A stretch of DNA of 64,000 nucleotides, from positions 62,001-126,000 of the forward strand of contig CABUBB010000003.1 of NCBI GenBank assembly GCA_902489745.1, in the 5' to 3' direction. Below are positions 33,199-41,872 of the stretch, one piece after another (positions within the stretch are counted from its first letter, which is position 1; every line of letters starts with the position of its first letter). Source of the stretch: Metaruminococcus_A sp003150405 (lineage in GTDB: Bacteria > Bacillota > Clostridia > Oscillospirales > Ruminococcaceae). Made by a program: the position numbers and the translations under genes. Under the pieces are notes generated by a model. It searched no databases, was not told where the DNA came from, and saw only the letters and a program-made list of their open reading frames with translations.

Positions 33199-35547
33199 TT
33201 ACAAAGCCGGATGCTGGACGAGCAGCGTTACCGCATCATACGGAGCAAGGCGTACCGCCGCAAAGCCATCCTCTATACAGACGGTTCCGTCCGCGCAGCC
33301 GTTCCGTTCGATCAAAAGCTGGAGCCCGCCGCTTGGCAGGCCGCTGTCAGGCTCCTGCACCGGTATTGGAATTGGATTGCCGTCGGAATCGGCTTGAGCG
33401 CCCACAGTAACAGTCTCAACTTTTCTATTCAAATTGCCCGGCATTGTTTCTGCCGTACACCTGCGCGCGGCTGTCAGCGCAGCAGCCGGAATCCGCACCG
33501 TCTGCGACTGGCCGGAAATGTTGGCGAGCATGCAGGCACGCTCCCCCACCGGGTTCTCCCAGAACTGGTGTAGAACGGCCGGAACCGCAATTTCCGGACG
33601 GGACCAGCCGAAATCCAGACCTTTAATGGTCATTCGCAGGGAGGGAACATCAAGCGGCGGGGTTGGAAGCATGCGGCCTTTTACCAGATAATCGGTGCGG
33701 ACGGCAAACGCCGCACAGGCATTTCGGGCCATTGTGAGGATGTTTGGGTCGGCGTCCTCCACAGGGTGGTTTTCCATTTCCCCCATCATATCAATGGGGG
33801 AGCCGGCGGGCAGATTGCCAGCAACGAAATTCCATCCAAAAAAGTGCACGCCGCTCTCATTACACGGCAGCATGGGAGTCCAGTCTCCGGCATAGCAGGG
33901 GATGTATTCATGGTACAGGAAGGAAAAAAGCGGCACGCTTTCCAAACCGCCCTGTGGTTTGTCGTAGTTACGGGCATGGTAGAGGTCAAGATGCTGGATG
34001 AAAGGCTCGGAAATCCACTCCTCGGAGAGAACGAAATCCGGGTTGACCGCCTTACACTGGCGGCGGGTCTCATCGTAAATACGCTGCACCGCTTCAATCT
34101 GCCAGCAGCCCCACCCCTGCGGATGGCCGTGCTCGGTACTGTAACAGGGAGCGGTGCCTCCTCCGAGCACCTGATCCGCCTGCTGGACCGTCACACCGTA
34201 ATCCCGGAGCATTTTGAGCGAAGCGCCGCAAATCTGCTCCATTGCCTGTTCGGTGGCGGGACAGGCATAAGCGTGTACGCCGTCCCACGCGTCGAGGTCG
34301 GAATCCACCACCGGGACGCCGTCCGGCGAAAGCGCCGCGGCATGAACCGCCTGGCTGCGGAACCAATCCCGCGCATCATAATCCACCGCAAGCTCGGGCT
34401 GCGGGCCGGATTTCGGCACATGCCGCCGGATCAGCAGCTTCATCCCGGAAAGGCCAAAGGTGAAAGTGCGGTCCCCCTGTTCCGCGATCCGGCGGCACAT
34501 GCGGGCAAAACGGGCGTCGCCGCCGTAGGGCGGAAAATAGTCCGGCCCGGCCCATTCACCAATCTTTTCCCAGCCGCACATCATGGCAACGGCTGGCAGA
34601 CCCAGCTTTTCGCGCCACGACGCGACAAACTCCGGCACCCGGTCGAGGAATGCCTCTCCGCCCTGCTGGTAGCGCAGACGGAAGCTCAAAAAAAAGGCGC
34701 CCTGCTTCATCCAGTCCGGGATATCATCCCGCTCGGCCACCGTCTTGGCACACCACGGCGCGGTGGCCGCCCACTCCCGGTAGGCCAGCGCCGCCGCCTG
34801 CCAATCCCCTGTGAAAAACCGGGTGACAACCGGGTATTCCAATGTAAAATCCAGCCCACCGATTTCCGGGCGGAGATGAACCGGCGCCAGATCGACTTGA
34901 TCCGGCGCGGCAAGCACCGGGCCAAACCGTTTGGGATGGCCCTGCGGGTCGGCAGTGTAGATGAGAATTCCGGAGGCATCGTCGTAATAAGCTGTCATCT
35001 GCACCGAAAGATTGCGCGGCCACTGTTTGCCCTCGCCGGGGTACCAGTAGCGCTCCGCCGGAATACCGTTCTCATCCTTTCGCCACGGGTGCAGCACCGG
35101 ATTTCCGAGCAGCACGCCGTCCTGTTTCGGGAGCAGAATGCGCTCGCTCTCCGGGTTTCTGCCAAGCGGTGTGCGGAACAAAAACCACGGGTACTCAATT
35201 TGCCGGACGGCAAAATCTGTGCGGTTTTCCACCGAAAGCCGCCACTCGGCCGAAGCACCATGCAGATCGACCTCGGCAGTGGCGGTGATTTCCATGCCGT
35301 CAAGGCGGCAAAAACGAATACGCAAGGTATTGCCACAGGTGGAAAACTGTACCGACTCTGCAGTTTCCGGTACCAGGTGCAGCTCACCCGGTTCAACCTT
35401 TCCGTGGTAGGTTTCGACCAGCGTCAGGCGAAACAACGGGCAGCCGCCTTCCGCAAGAAAATCGCGCTCCGGCAATTTGGACGCAAGGCGGAGGAGATTT
35501 CCTTCCGCAGAGAATTCAAGCAAAGTAAACTCGTTTTCCAGCTTCAT
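33199..35547 (-). CDS. Large glycoside hydrolase-like protein (DUF6259 type)
   Basis: A 782-residue protein without a signal peptide. The N-terminal 230 residues form a beta-sandwich (FRLTLVETYHGKVEPGELHL), the middle is a TIM-barrel-like region with VAMMCGWEKIGEWAGPDYFPPYGG, VVDSDLDAWDG, VLSEEWISEPFIQHLDLYHARNY, and a C-terminal small beta domain follows. I recall DUF6259 proteins with this FPPYGG and SEEWISE pattern in gut Bacillota; they resemble alpha-galactosidase or endo-acetylgalactosaminidase folds, but activity is not established. AGAGGTG precedes the ATG. Its neighbour downstream is a GH3 enzyme, which supports a role in glycan breakdown. Confidence 0.75.
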   Translation of the reverse strand: MKLENEFTLLEFSAEGNLLRLASKLPERDFLAEGGCPLFRLTLVETYHGKVEPGELHLVPETAESVQFSTCGNTLRIRFCRLDGMEITATAEVDLHGASAEWRLSVENRTDFAVRQIEYPWFLFRTPLGRNPESERILLPKQDGVLLGNPVLHPWRKDENGIPAERYWYPGEGKQWPRNLSVQMTAYYDDASGILIYTADPQGHPKRFGPVLAAPDQVDLAPVHLRPEIGGLDFTLEYPVVTRFFTGDWQAAALAYREWAATAPWCAKTVAERDDIPDWMKQGAFFLSFRLRYQQGGEAFLDRVPEFVASWREKLGLPAVAMMCGWEKIGEWAGPDYFPPYGGDARFARMCRRIAEQGDRTFTFGLSGMKLLIRRHVPKSGPQPELAVDYDARDWFRSQAVHAAALSPDGVPVVDSDLDAWDGVHAYACPATEQAMEQICGASLKMLRDYGVTVQQADQVLGGGTAPCYSTEHGHPQGWGCWQIEAVQRIYDETRRQCKAVNPDFVLSEEWISEPFIQHLDLYHARNYDKPQGGLESVPLFSFLYHEYIPCYAGDWTPMLPCNESGVHFFGWNFVAGNLPAGSPIDMMGEMENHPVEDADPNILTMARNACAAFAVRTDYLVKGRMLPTPPLDVPSLRMTIKGLDFGWSRPEIAVPAVLHQFWENPVGERACMLANISGQSQTVRIPAAALTAARRCTAETMPGNLNRKVETVTVGAQADSDGNPIPIPVQEPDSGLPSGGLQLLIERNGCADGTVCIEDGFAAVRLAPYDAVTLLVQHPAL

Positions 35548-35724
35548 TCTAACACCTCTTTACACAAACGCCCCGCGCATAAGCGTGGGGCACCAAATTG
35601 ATTTCAAATGTACGGCCAGAATCAAAAAACAGCGTTTCATGTCTTTCTTTCCGGCGGCTCCCTGCGGGCAATCCCGCAGCAAAGAGCTGATCCGCCAACT
35701 ATGCCCTCATTGCAGCAGCGAAGA

Positions 35725-36216
35725 TTATTCTTGCAGCAATGCCTCTGCAAAACGCTCAATGCGTTCCTTATCAATACGCGGGCGCTCCAGTTTCTGATCT
35801 TCGGAAGCCTGAAGCACCATATCCGCCAGATACTTCTCATCTCTTTTCAGCCTTTTGGTATCCAGCACGCCGCCAAAACAGTCGCACACGACGGCGTGTT
35901 TTAACAGTTTCGGCTTGAAGTTTTCCTCAAACGGATCCAGCTTGTCAATGGGGAAACCTTTGCAGAGGTAAATACCGAGCTTTTTCTGGAGCAAGGTCTC
36001 TTTATGAAGGGCGGCAAAGTGTTTGAGTCGTTTGCCAATGCGCCCGTAATGGATGTAACTGCCGAGCACAATACAGTCATAGGCATCAAAATCCGGGAGC
36101 TTCTGCACACGGAGATTGACTAAGTCTGTGCTGTCATGGCCGAGCTTTTCCCGCAGAAGCTGGGCACATTCTTCGGTCGTCCCATTTTTGGTGACAAATA
36201 CAATCAGGGTTTTCAT
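35725..36216 (-). CDS. Flavodoxin domain-containing protein
   Basis: A 163-residue flavodoxin-like protein. TLIVFVTKNGTTEECAQLL is the N-terminal FMN-phosphate loop, and IVLGSYIHYGRIGKRLKHFA is the second flavin-binding strand; this is the Flavodoxin_5 group related to HemG-type protoporphyrinogen oxidase. It lacks the long HemG loop details that would allow a firm call. Stand-alone gene with a weak AAAGGAAG site. Confidence 0.85.
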   Translation of the reverse strand: MKTLIVFVTKNGTTEECAQLLREKLGHDSTDLVNLRVQKLPDFDAYDCIVLGSYIHYGRIGKRLKHFAALHKETLLQKKLGIYLCKGFPIDKLDPFEENFKPKLLKHAVVCDCFGGVLDTKRLKRDEKYLADMVLQASEDQKLERPRIDKERIERFAEALLQE

Positions 36217-36703
36217 TGCACGCTTCCTTTCGATTACCGAATACGCCTACGGGCGGTATTTCGTCTACAAAAACCAAACCCGGCAGACGGCGTTCCAATA
36301 CAGTCTGTCTTTTGTTTTAACTATACACCGTTTTCCCGCCGTATTTCAAGACTTACGCCAATAAAGCCCATGCAAAACCCGGTTTCAGGCGTGGAACCGG
36401 GCATTTTCATACAAAACGTCAAACCAGACAGCAGACACGGCAAAGCACAGCCCTGTTTAAGAATTCCCAGCGTATATGATTTAAGCGGCGTCCGGCATAT
36501 CTCCAACCTGTACGTCTCAGAGGGCTGGCACACAGATAAAACCACGGCTGCAAACAGCGAAAACGCCCCCATTACCTCCTGCCGAAAATTCCGCACACAT
36601 TGGTTGATCCAAAAAAGAAAAACAGATAAAACGCTTCTTTTTGCTCTTTGGGATAAAATTTCAAACCACCGCAACCCGCTTTTCCGGACGCTGCATCATA
36701 ATT
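36217..36703. other. Intergenic stretch with a short hairpin
   Basis: No gene supported; long frames here (plus 36136-36777, minus 36321-36674) have no ribosome site and cut into neighbours. It holds a CCCGGTT/AACCGGG hairpin at 36378-36401 that may terminate the MFS gene on the minus strand. Confidence 0.4.
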
Positions 36704-37969
36704 CTACTCCGCTTGGGCGCTTTCCGTCTGGTGCGGCTGGTCGGCCGCATTTTTGGGCATCAGTTTCAAAAAGATAAAACCGGCGACAAAGAGCACAGCG
36801 ACCGAGAGAACGCCAAGCTCGCTTTTTCCGGTCAAATGGGTAATGCCGCTGACCAAAGCGGTGCCGATGACCGAGGCATACTTACCGAACATATCAAAAA
36901 AGCCAAAGAACTCATTAGAGTTTTCCTTGGGGATGAGCCGCCCGAAGTAAGAACGGGACAGGGCCTGAATTCCGCCCTGAAACAGCCCAACGGCGACGGC
37001 GAGCATCCAGAATTCCCAGGCGCTTTTGAGGAAAAATGCAGCGAACAGGGTGATGCCGAAGTAAGCGACGACCGAGATGCCGAGCATCAGGCGGGTGTTG
37101 TACTTCGCCGCGAGCCTGCCGTAAAGGATGGCGCTTGGGAACGCAACAATTTGGGTGACAAGCAGAGCGAGGATAAGCTGGGTGGAATCAATCCCCAGGG
37201 CAGCGCCGTAGCTGGTCGCCATTTTGATGATGGTATGAACACCGTCAATATAGAAAAAGTAGGCAAGAATAAAGTAAAGCACCGTTTTTTCCTGCACAAT
37301 TTTGGAAACCGTATGGCCGAGCCGGTGAAAGGTACTGCGGATGAGATGCGGTTCTTCCTCTTTATAATAGCGCTGTTTAAAACAGCGGATGAGGGGTATG
37401 GTAAAAATAAGCCACCAGACCGCAGTAATCCCAAAGGCAATCTGGGTGGGAAGGTAGCCGGAGAGTCCGATTTGATCTCCGAACAGAATAAGGCCAACAC
37501 ACAGCACAAATGGAATGCAGCTCCCGATATAGCCCATGGCGTAGCCGAAGGAGGAAACAACGTCCATCCGTTCATCGGTGGTGACGTCGGTGAGCATGGA
37601 GTCATAAAACACCATGCTGGAATTGAGCCCGATGGAGGCAATGATATAGGTGATTAAGAAAAAGAGCCACGAAGCCGAGAGACCAAGCGCCATTGCTGCA
37701 AGAACACCCAGGCCAAAAAAGGAAATGAAAAAACGGATTTTGTGCCCTTTGAAATCCGCAATGGAGCCTAAGAACGGCATAAGCAGCGCCACAACGAGTG
37801 AGGCAATGGATTCCCCATAACCCCAATAAATCATGGCCTGGCTGTTGTCACCGGCCAGGGTCGCAAAATAAATGGGGATGACGCTGGAAGAAAGCAGAAC
37901 AAACGCCGAATTGCCAACGTCATACTTTACCCAGTTTTTCTCAAGCTTTGTCATTTTGAAGCGCGCCAT
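36704..37969 (-). CDS. MFS transporter, UMF1/Atg22-like
   Basis: A 421-residue major facilitator with about twelve membrane segments. The N-terminus KLEKNWVKYDVGNSAFVLLS is the signature of the UMF1 (Vacuole effluxer Atg22-like) group, followed by PFLGSIADFKGHKIRFF (motif A) and the second-half repeat SRSYFGRLIPKENSNEFFGFF. Substrate unknown; bacterial members are mostly uncharacterised. AAAGGCGG lies 9-10 nt before the ATG at 37969; a second ATG at 37954 is possible. It is divergent from the Zn-dependent phospholipase-like gene. Confidence 0.88.
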   Translation of the reverse strand: MARFKMTKLEKNWVKYDVGNSAFVLLSSSVIPIYFATLAGDNSQAMIYWGYGESIASLVVALLMPFLGSIADFKGHKIRFFISFFGLGVLAAMALGLSASWLFFLITYIIASIGLNSSMVFYDSMLTDVTTDERMDVVSSFGYAMGYIGSCIPFVLCVGLILFGDQIGLSGYLPTQIAFGITAVWWLIFTIPLIRCFKQRYYKEEEPHLIRSTFHRLGHTVSKIVQEKTVLYFILAYFFYIDGVHTIIKMATSYGAALGIDSTQLILALLVTQIVAFPSAILYGRLAAKYNTRLMLGISVVAYFGITLFAAFFLKSAWEFWMLAVAVGLFQGGIQALSRSYFGRLIPKENSNEFFGFFDMFGKYASVIGTALVSGITHLTGKSELGVLSVAVLFVAGFIFLKLMPKNAADQPHQTESAQAE

Positions 37970-38104
37970 ACAGCAGCACCGCCTTTTATCGTTTTTGGGG
38001 GTTGCCTGGTCTTTTCAAAACCATTATACTATAGATGTTTGGAAGTACAAATAGGATTTTTCAGATTTCAAGCATTTTTTACGCTGGTTTTACGGAGGTG
38101 TTCT

Positions 38105-39004
38105 ATGCCATCACTCCTCACCCACCACCTGTTGGGCAGGCGGGTATTAACACAAAACGGATGGTCTTATCCGGCCGGAAGCGACGAATGCGACGCATTC
38201 ACCATGGGCTGCCAGGGGCCGGATCCATTCTTTTTTGCCCCCAAGCTGGATCAGCCGACAAAATATATCCGCTTTGGGCAGCTTCTGCATTCGGTGCATG
38301 TGACCGCCTGCTTCGACACCATGCGGCGCTATATGGAACGGCAGTCCGGCAAAGAGCGAAGCGTTCTGAAAGCATACCTGACCGGGTATCTTTGCCACTA
38401 TGTGCTTGACCGTACGACTCACCCCTATGTATATGCGGTGCAGTACCGTGAATGCGAAAAGCATGGGGTAACGAAGGATATTGCACACGTCCATGCGCGG
38501 TTGGAAACCGCCATTGATTCCTTGCTCACCGGGCAATACCAGAATCCGAACCGGCTCATGCCGAATAACCGCAACGTCTGCATGACGGTCGGCCGGATGT
38601 ACCGTCAGGTAGCACATACGGTTTATGGCATCCTCCTTCCGGAGAGCTGTTTCTGGACCGCAATGCGCTGTATGCGTTTTGCAGAGCGGCTGCTCAAATC
38701 CCGTTATGGTGCGAAAAGGGCGGTACTTACCACCGTTGAGCGGATGTTTCACCGGTACTCTTTTTATGAGGCAATGTCCCACTCGCGGGACACCAAGGGC
38801 CTTACAGACCCGATCAACCAATCTCATGCGGAGTGGCTTTCCCCCGCAGACGGTGCAGCACACAGGGAGTCCTTTTGCGAACTGTTCGAATCGGCTGCTG
38901 ACCTTGCCGGTGAAAAAATAGCCCTGTTTCGTACCGGAGCGCCCGCCGCAGAAATTACAAACGGCATTCAGTTTGACGGCGGGCCGGAGAAAAACACCCA
39001 ATAA
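38105..39004 (+). CDS. Zinc-dependent phospholipase C-like protein
   Basis: A 299-residue helical protein of the Zn_dep_PLPC group. It shows MPSLLTHHLLGRR, GCQGPDPFFF, GQLLHSVHVTA and AYLTGYLCHYVLDRTTHPYV, which supply the histidines and aspartates that bind zinc in phospholipase C/S1-P1 nuclease folds. No signal peptide is seen, unlike secreted alpha-toxins, so an intracellular role is likely. ATG 38105 follows GGAGG by 6 nt; the longer frame from 38039 has no site. It is followed after 44 nt by a Nudix gene. Confidence 0.82.
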   Translation: MPSLLTHHLLGRRVLTQNGWSYPAGSDECDAFTMGCQGPDPFFFAPKLDQPTKYIRFGQLLHSVHVTACFDTMRRYMERQSGKERSVLKAYLTGYLCHYVLDRTTHPYVYAVQYRECEKHGVTKDIAHVHARLETAIDSLLTGQYQNPNRLMPNNRNVCMTVGRMYRQVAHTVYGILLPESCFWTAMRCMRFAERLLKSRYGAKRAVLTTVERMFHRYSFYEAMSHSRDTKGLTDPINQSHAEWLSPADGAAHRESFCELFESAADLAGEKIALFRTGAPAAEITNGIQFDGGPEKNTQ

Positions 39005-39048
39005 CACCACACCAACACACCGTTTACCAAAGGAGCCAACAAAGCAAC

Positions 39049-39591
39049 ATGGAACACATGAACTACTGCTGTGAATGCGGTACAAAACTCATATTAAAGG
39101 AATGCGGCGCAGAGGGGATGGTTCCCTACTGCGAACGCTGCGGAGAATTCCGTTTCCCCATTTTCAGCTGTGCCATCAGCACGGCGGTGCTCAACCCTGC
39201 AAAGGATAAAATCCTGCTCATTAAACAATACGGGCGCGATTTTTATGTGCTGCTGGCGGGTTACATCAACAAAGGCGAGTGCGCAGAGCATGCACTTGTC
39301 CGCGAGGTAAGCGAAGAGTCCGGCCTTAAAATCGTCGATTACCGGCTGATGAAAACCGCCTACTTTCCCCCATCCAACACCCTGATGGTAAACTTTGTCT
39401 CGGTCGCGGAAAGCGAAGACCTTTCCCACATCACCGACGAGGTAGACGAAGCCGCCTGGTTCAGTTTGGACGAGGCGGTGGAAAACATCGTTCCAGATTC
39501 ACTTGCGGAACAGTTCCTCAAAAACATCGTCCGGGAACTGCGGGAAAATCCGCATTTATTTGACGGCCGTACACCGGACTGCACCTTATAA
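39049..39591 (+). CDS. Nudix hydrolase with zinc ribbon (NudC/NADH pyrophosphatase-like)
   Basis: A 180-residue protein with an N-terminal zinc ribbon (YCCECG and PYCERCG) and a Nudix box AGYINKGECAEHALVREVSEESGL in the middle. It resembles the C-terminal two-thirds of NudC, which hydrolyses NAD(H) and decaps NAD-RNA, but lacks the NudC N-terminal domain and so the exact substrate is open. AGGAG is 13 nt before the ATG at 39049, a long spacing. Probably cotranscribed with the phospholipase-like gene. Confidence 0.85.
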   Translation: MEHMNYCCECGTKLILKECGAEGMVPYCERCGEFRFPIFSCAISTAVLNPAKDKILLIKQYGRDFYVLLAGYINKGECAEHALVREVSEESGLKIVDYRLMKTAYFPPSNTLMVNFVSVAESEDLSHITDEVDEAAWFSLDEAVENIVPDSLAEQFLKNIVRELRENPHLFDGRTPDCTL

Positions 39592-39621
39592 TCAAGAGGT
39601 GTTCCGCCGCCATACAATAGT

Positions 39622-39838
39622 TATAATACGTAGTGCATAGGTATATTGCAGTGCAAACGCCTTAGTCTGACAAAGCATTCGTCTCATCCGGTTTTGAAAT
39701 AGCCGGGCGGACATTTTGATATGATAAGTCGGTATTCAACAATAAACCATGTCCAGTTCCCGTATGACGGGACAAGCAGTAAATACACTACAAATTACAA
39801 CACAATTCCGCCCCGGGAATTTCAGCCCGGGGCTTTTT
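39622..39838 (+). ncRNA. Candidate structured small RNA with own terminator
   Basis: A TATAAT box (39622-39627) is followed by GTAGTGCAT (39630-39638), which can pair (one mismatch) with ATACACTAC near 39783-39791, closing about 160 nt that contain further hairpins (TCCGG/CCGG around 39690-39712, CCCGT/ACGGG near 39759-39771). A strong terminator GCCCCGGG...CCCGGGGC with TTTTT follows (39810-39837). No coding frame fits. Family unknown; size is similar to 6S RNA but I cannot match it. Confidence 0.35.
39810..39837 (+). terminator. Intrinsic terminator without an upstream coding gene
   Basis: GCCCCGGG pairs with CCCGGGGC around AATTTCAG, then CTTTTTC. The nearest plus-strand stop codon is 220 nt upstream. 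Confidence 0.8.
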
Positions 39839-40086
39839 CATTGTGAACAAACATCATCATTTTATGAACTCGCTCCCCTCTTTTTTGCCTTGTTTTTCAG
39901 GTCTATTTTTGTTTTTTTCCGCATAATGAAAAAACAACGGCCCCACAGGCCGGATTGTTCACAATTAAGACACGAAAATCTTAAGATTTTGATAAGATAA
40001 TTTCACGGTTCCGCCCAAATCGCATCATACAATTCTCATAAATTGCGGGTATATTAAAGACAGAAACTTGAAAGCGAGGAACTTTT

Positions 40087-41415
40087 ATGGATATGAACTA
40101 TGGAAACGGCTCCGGGTTCCCCAATCATGAGAACCAGCCAGACAACGAACAGCAGCCGTACCAGCAACACCAGACTTACGGCGGCTATTATCAACCGCAG
40201 TCCCCGGTGGCACAAAACAAGCCGCCTAAAGCGCCAAAGCCCCCCAAAAAGCCGCGCAGCGGAAAAATTCATCCTGTGCTTAAAGTCATTGCCGGGCTGG
40301 CCGCCTGTCTTGTGATTTCAGCGGGTTCGATCGGCGGATTTGTGGCGATGGTCAATGCAGGCATTGTTTCACTGAATACGCCTTCTTCCCAGAGCGGGAA
40401 CACAGGCAGCGGAAATACGGGCAGCACCGGGAGTAGCATCCAGCAGGTTTCTCAGAAAACCGGCGAAGAACTGACGCCGCAGGAGGTTGCTGCAAAGGTG
40501 ACTCCGTCGGTCGTCTGTATTCAAAACTATCAGCGCACCAATTCCAATCAGTTTGGTTTCAGCAGCCAGCAGGGCAGCGAAGAAGAAGCTGGCGAAGGCT
40601 CTGGCATCATTATGAGCGCAGACGGCTACATTATCACCAACGCCCATGTCGTAGACGGCGCCAGTTCGCTCAAGGTTGTGCTTTACAACGGCGATACCTA
40701 CGACGCAGAGCTCATTGGATCCGACACAGCAACCGACCTCGCACTGCTTAAAATCAATGCAGACGGTCTAACCGCTGCCACCTTCGGCAATTCGGACGAT
40801 TTACAGGTGGGTGACACCATGATCGCCATTGGCAACCCGGGCGGCCTGACCCTCAATTCCAGTGTCACCTTTGGCTATGTCTCGGCACTCAACCGTTCGA
40901 TTGAAACCAGCAACGGCAACACCGTCAACTGCATTCAGACCGATGCAGCCATTAACCCGGGCAACTCGGGCGGTGCGTTGGTGAACATTTACGGGCAGGT
41001 GGTTGGCATCAACTCCTCCAAGATTGCTGCAGCCGGATACGAAGGCCTTGGCTTTGCAATTTCCATCAACGAGGCACTTCCTGTCATTGAGAGCATTAAA
41101 GAATACGGCTATGTAAAGGATCGTCCGGTGGTTGGCATCAGCTACCAGTTTATTGATGAAACCACAGCGGCGTACAACCGTTTGCCGGTTGGCCTTTATG
41201 TGGCAAAGGTGACGGCGGAGAACGCCATTCAGGCGGGACTTGAACGCGGCGATATTATTACCAAAATGGAGGGCATCTCTGTGGATTCAACCAATGTTAT
41301 CGCCAAAGCGCTCAACGGCAAAAAGCCGGGAGACGCCATCACCCTTGAGGTTTACAAGGGTTCCACCGGGCAAACCGAGACCATTACGCTGATCCTTTCA
41401 GAATACCAGTCCTAA
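40087..41415 (+). CDS. htrA: HtrA/DegP-like S1C serine protease
   Basis: A 442-residue membrane-anchored protease for extracytoplasmic protein quality control. A proline/glutamine-rich cytoplasmic N-terminus (1-60) is followed by one membrane segment (about 66-90), then the trypsin-like domain with H187 (NAHVV), D217 (TDLALLKI) and S294 (GNSGGAL), and one C-terminal PDZ domain starting near VVGISY. Length and order are normal for Bacillota HtrA. GAGG precedes the ATG. A terminator follows at 41459. A nearby candidate small RNA stands upstream. Confidence 0.95.
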   Translation: MDMNYGNGSGFPNHENQPDNEQQPYQQHQTYGGYYQPQSPVAQNKPPKAPKPPKKPRSGKIHPVLKVIAGLAACLVISAGSIGGFVAMVNAGIVSLNTPSSQSGNTGSGNTGSTGSSIQQVSQKTGEELTPQEVAAKVTPSVVCIQNYQRTNSNQFGFSSQQGSEEEAGEGSGIIMSADGYIITNAHVVDGASSLKVVLYNGDTYDAELIGSDTATDLALLKINADGLTAATFGNSDDLQVGDTMIAIGNPGGLTLNSSVTFGYVSALNRSIETSNGNTVNCIQTDAAINPGNSGGALVNIYGQVVGINSSKIAAAGYEGLGFAISINEALPVIESIKEYGYVKDRPVVGISYQFIDETTAAYNRLPVGLYVAKVTAENAIQAGLERGDIITKMEGISVDSTNVIAKALNGKKPGDAITLEVYKGSTGQTETITLILSEYQS

Positions 41416-41458
41416 AGGACATTCCAGTTTGACATCCCCTTATCCCTTTCTCTTACCA

Positions 41459-41507
41459 TAGGAGCAGGCTGCAGAGTTTTTCGCTGCGGCCTGCTCCTGC
41501 GTTTTTC
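41459..41507 (+). terminator. Intrinsic terminator of htrA
   Basis: AGGAGCAGGCTGCAG pairs with CTGCGGCCTGCTCCT, then GCGTTTTTC. Confidence 0.85.
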
Positions 41508-41758
41508 ATCGTTTTCGAAATGATGGCTGAGGAAACGAACCGTAACGATGCGGCCTTCATATCCCTTATGGGAAATGCTGTTTCGAGGAATATTCGCTCA
41601 GTTGTTCTCCCACAATACTGCAAAGCTGCTCGGAAGCAGTTCTTTCTGAAAATAGATCCGCCGTTCTCCACCGGCCCTAGCAGAAGTCTCTGGTTCTCTC
41701 CCATACAGCGATAACCGAAAATCATTCTCCAATAAGGGTGGAAAACTTGGTGAGAATA

Positions 41759-41767
41759 TGCTATAAT
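41759..41767 (+). promoter_or_regulatory. Extended -10 promoter of the MATE gene at 41873
   Basis: TGCTATAAT; no good -35 is seen at the right distance, which is usual for extended -10 promoters. Confidence 0.5.
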
Positions 41768-41872
41768 GATTTTGTTAAGATGATGATTTACATGCATCAT
41801 CTTTCTTTATTATTGCAGAACCACGGGGCGGGAACGCCTTGTAACAACCAAGCATGAGACGGAGATGGTTTT

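Larger units (their letters stand above)
39592..40086. other. Intergenic stretch holding a candidate small RNA
   Basis: No coding region. See the separate entry for the candidate RNA at 39630-39838. The rest up to the HtrA start is AT-rich, with CTTAAGATTTTGATAAG-like palindromic bits and a TATATT (40041-40046) that may be the -10 of htrA. Confidence 0.4.
41416..41872. other. Intergenic region with terminator and promoter
   Basis: Holds the HtrA terminator and, near its end, an extended -10 promoter (TGCTATAAT at 41759-41767) for the MATE gene. The plus frame 41520-41714 has no ribosome site and I do not call it. Confidence 0.45.

Noticed and set aside
33766..35601. 611-codon open frame opposite the DUF6259 gene
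   Set aside because: Antisense shadow in GC-rich coding DNA; no ribosome site, arginine/proline-rich composition, and the minus-strand protein has clear motifs.
36641..37657. 338-codon plus frame opposite the MFS gene
   Set aside because: Shadow of the membrane protein; hydrophilic low-information translation.
41520..41714. 64-codon plus frame before the MATE gene
   Set aside because: No ribosome site and no family resemblance.
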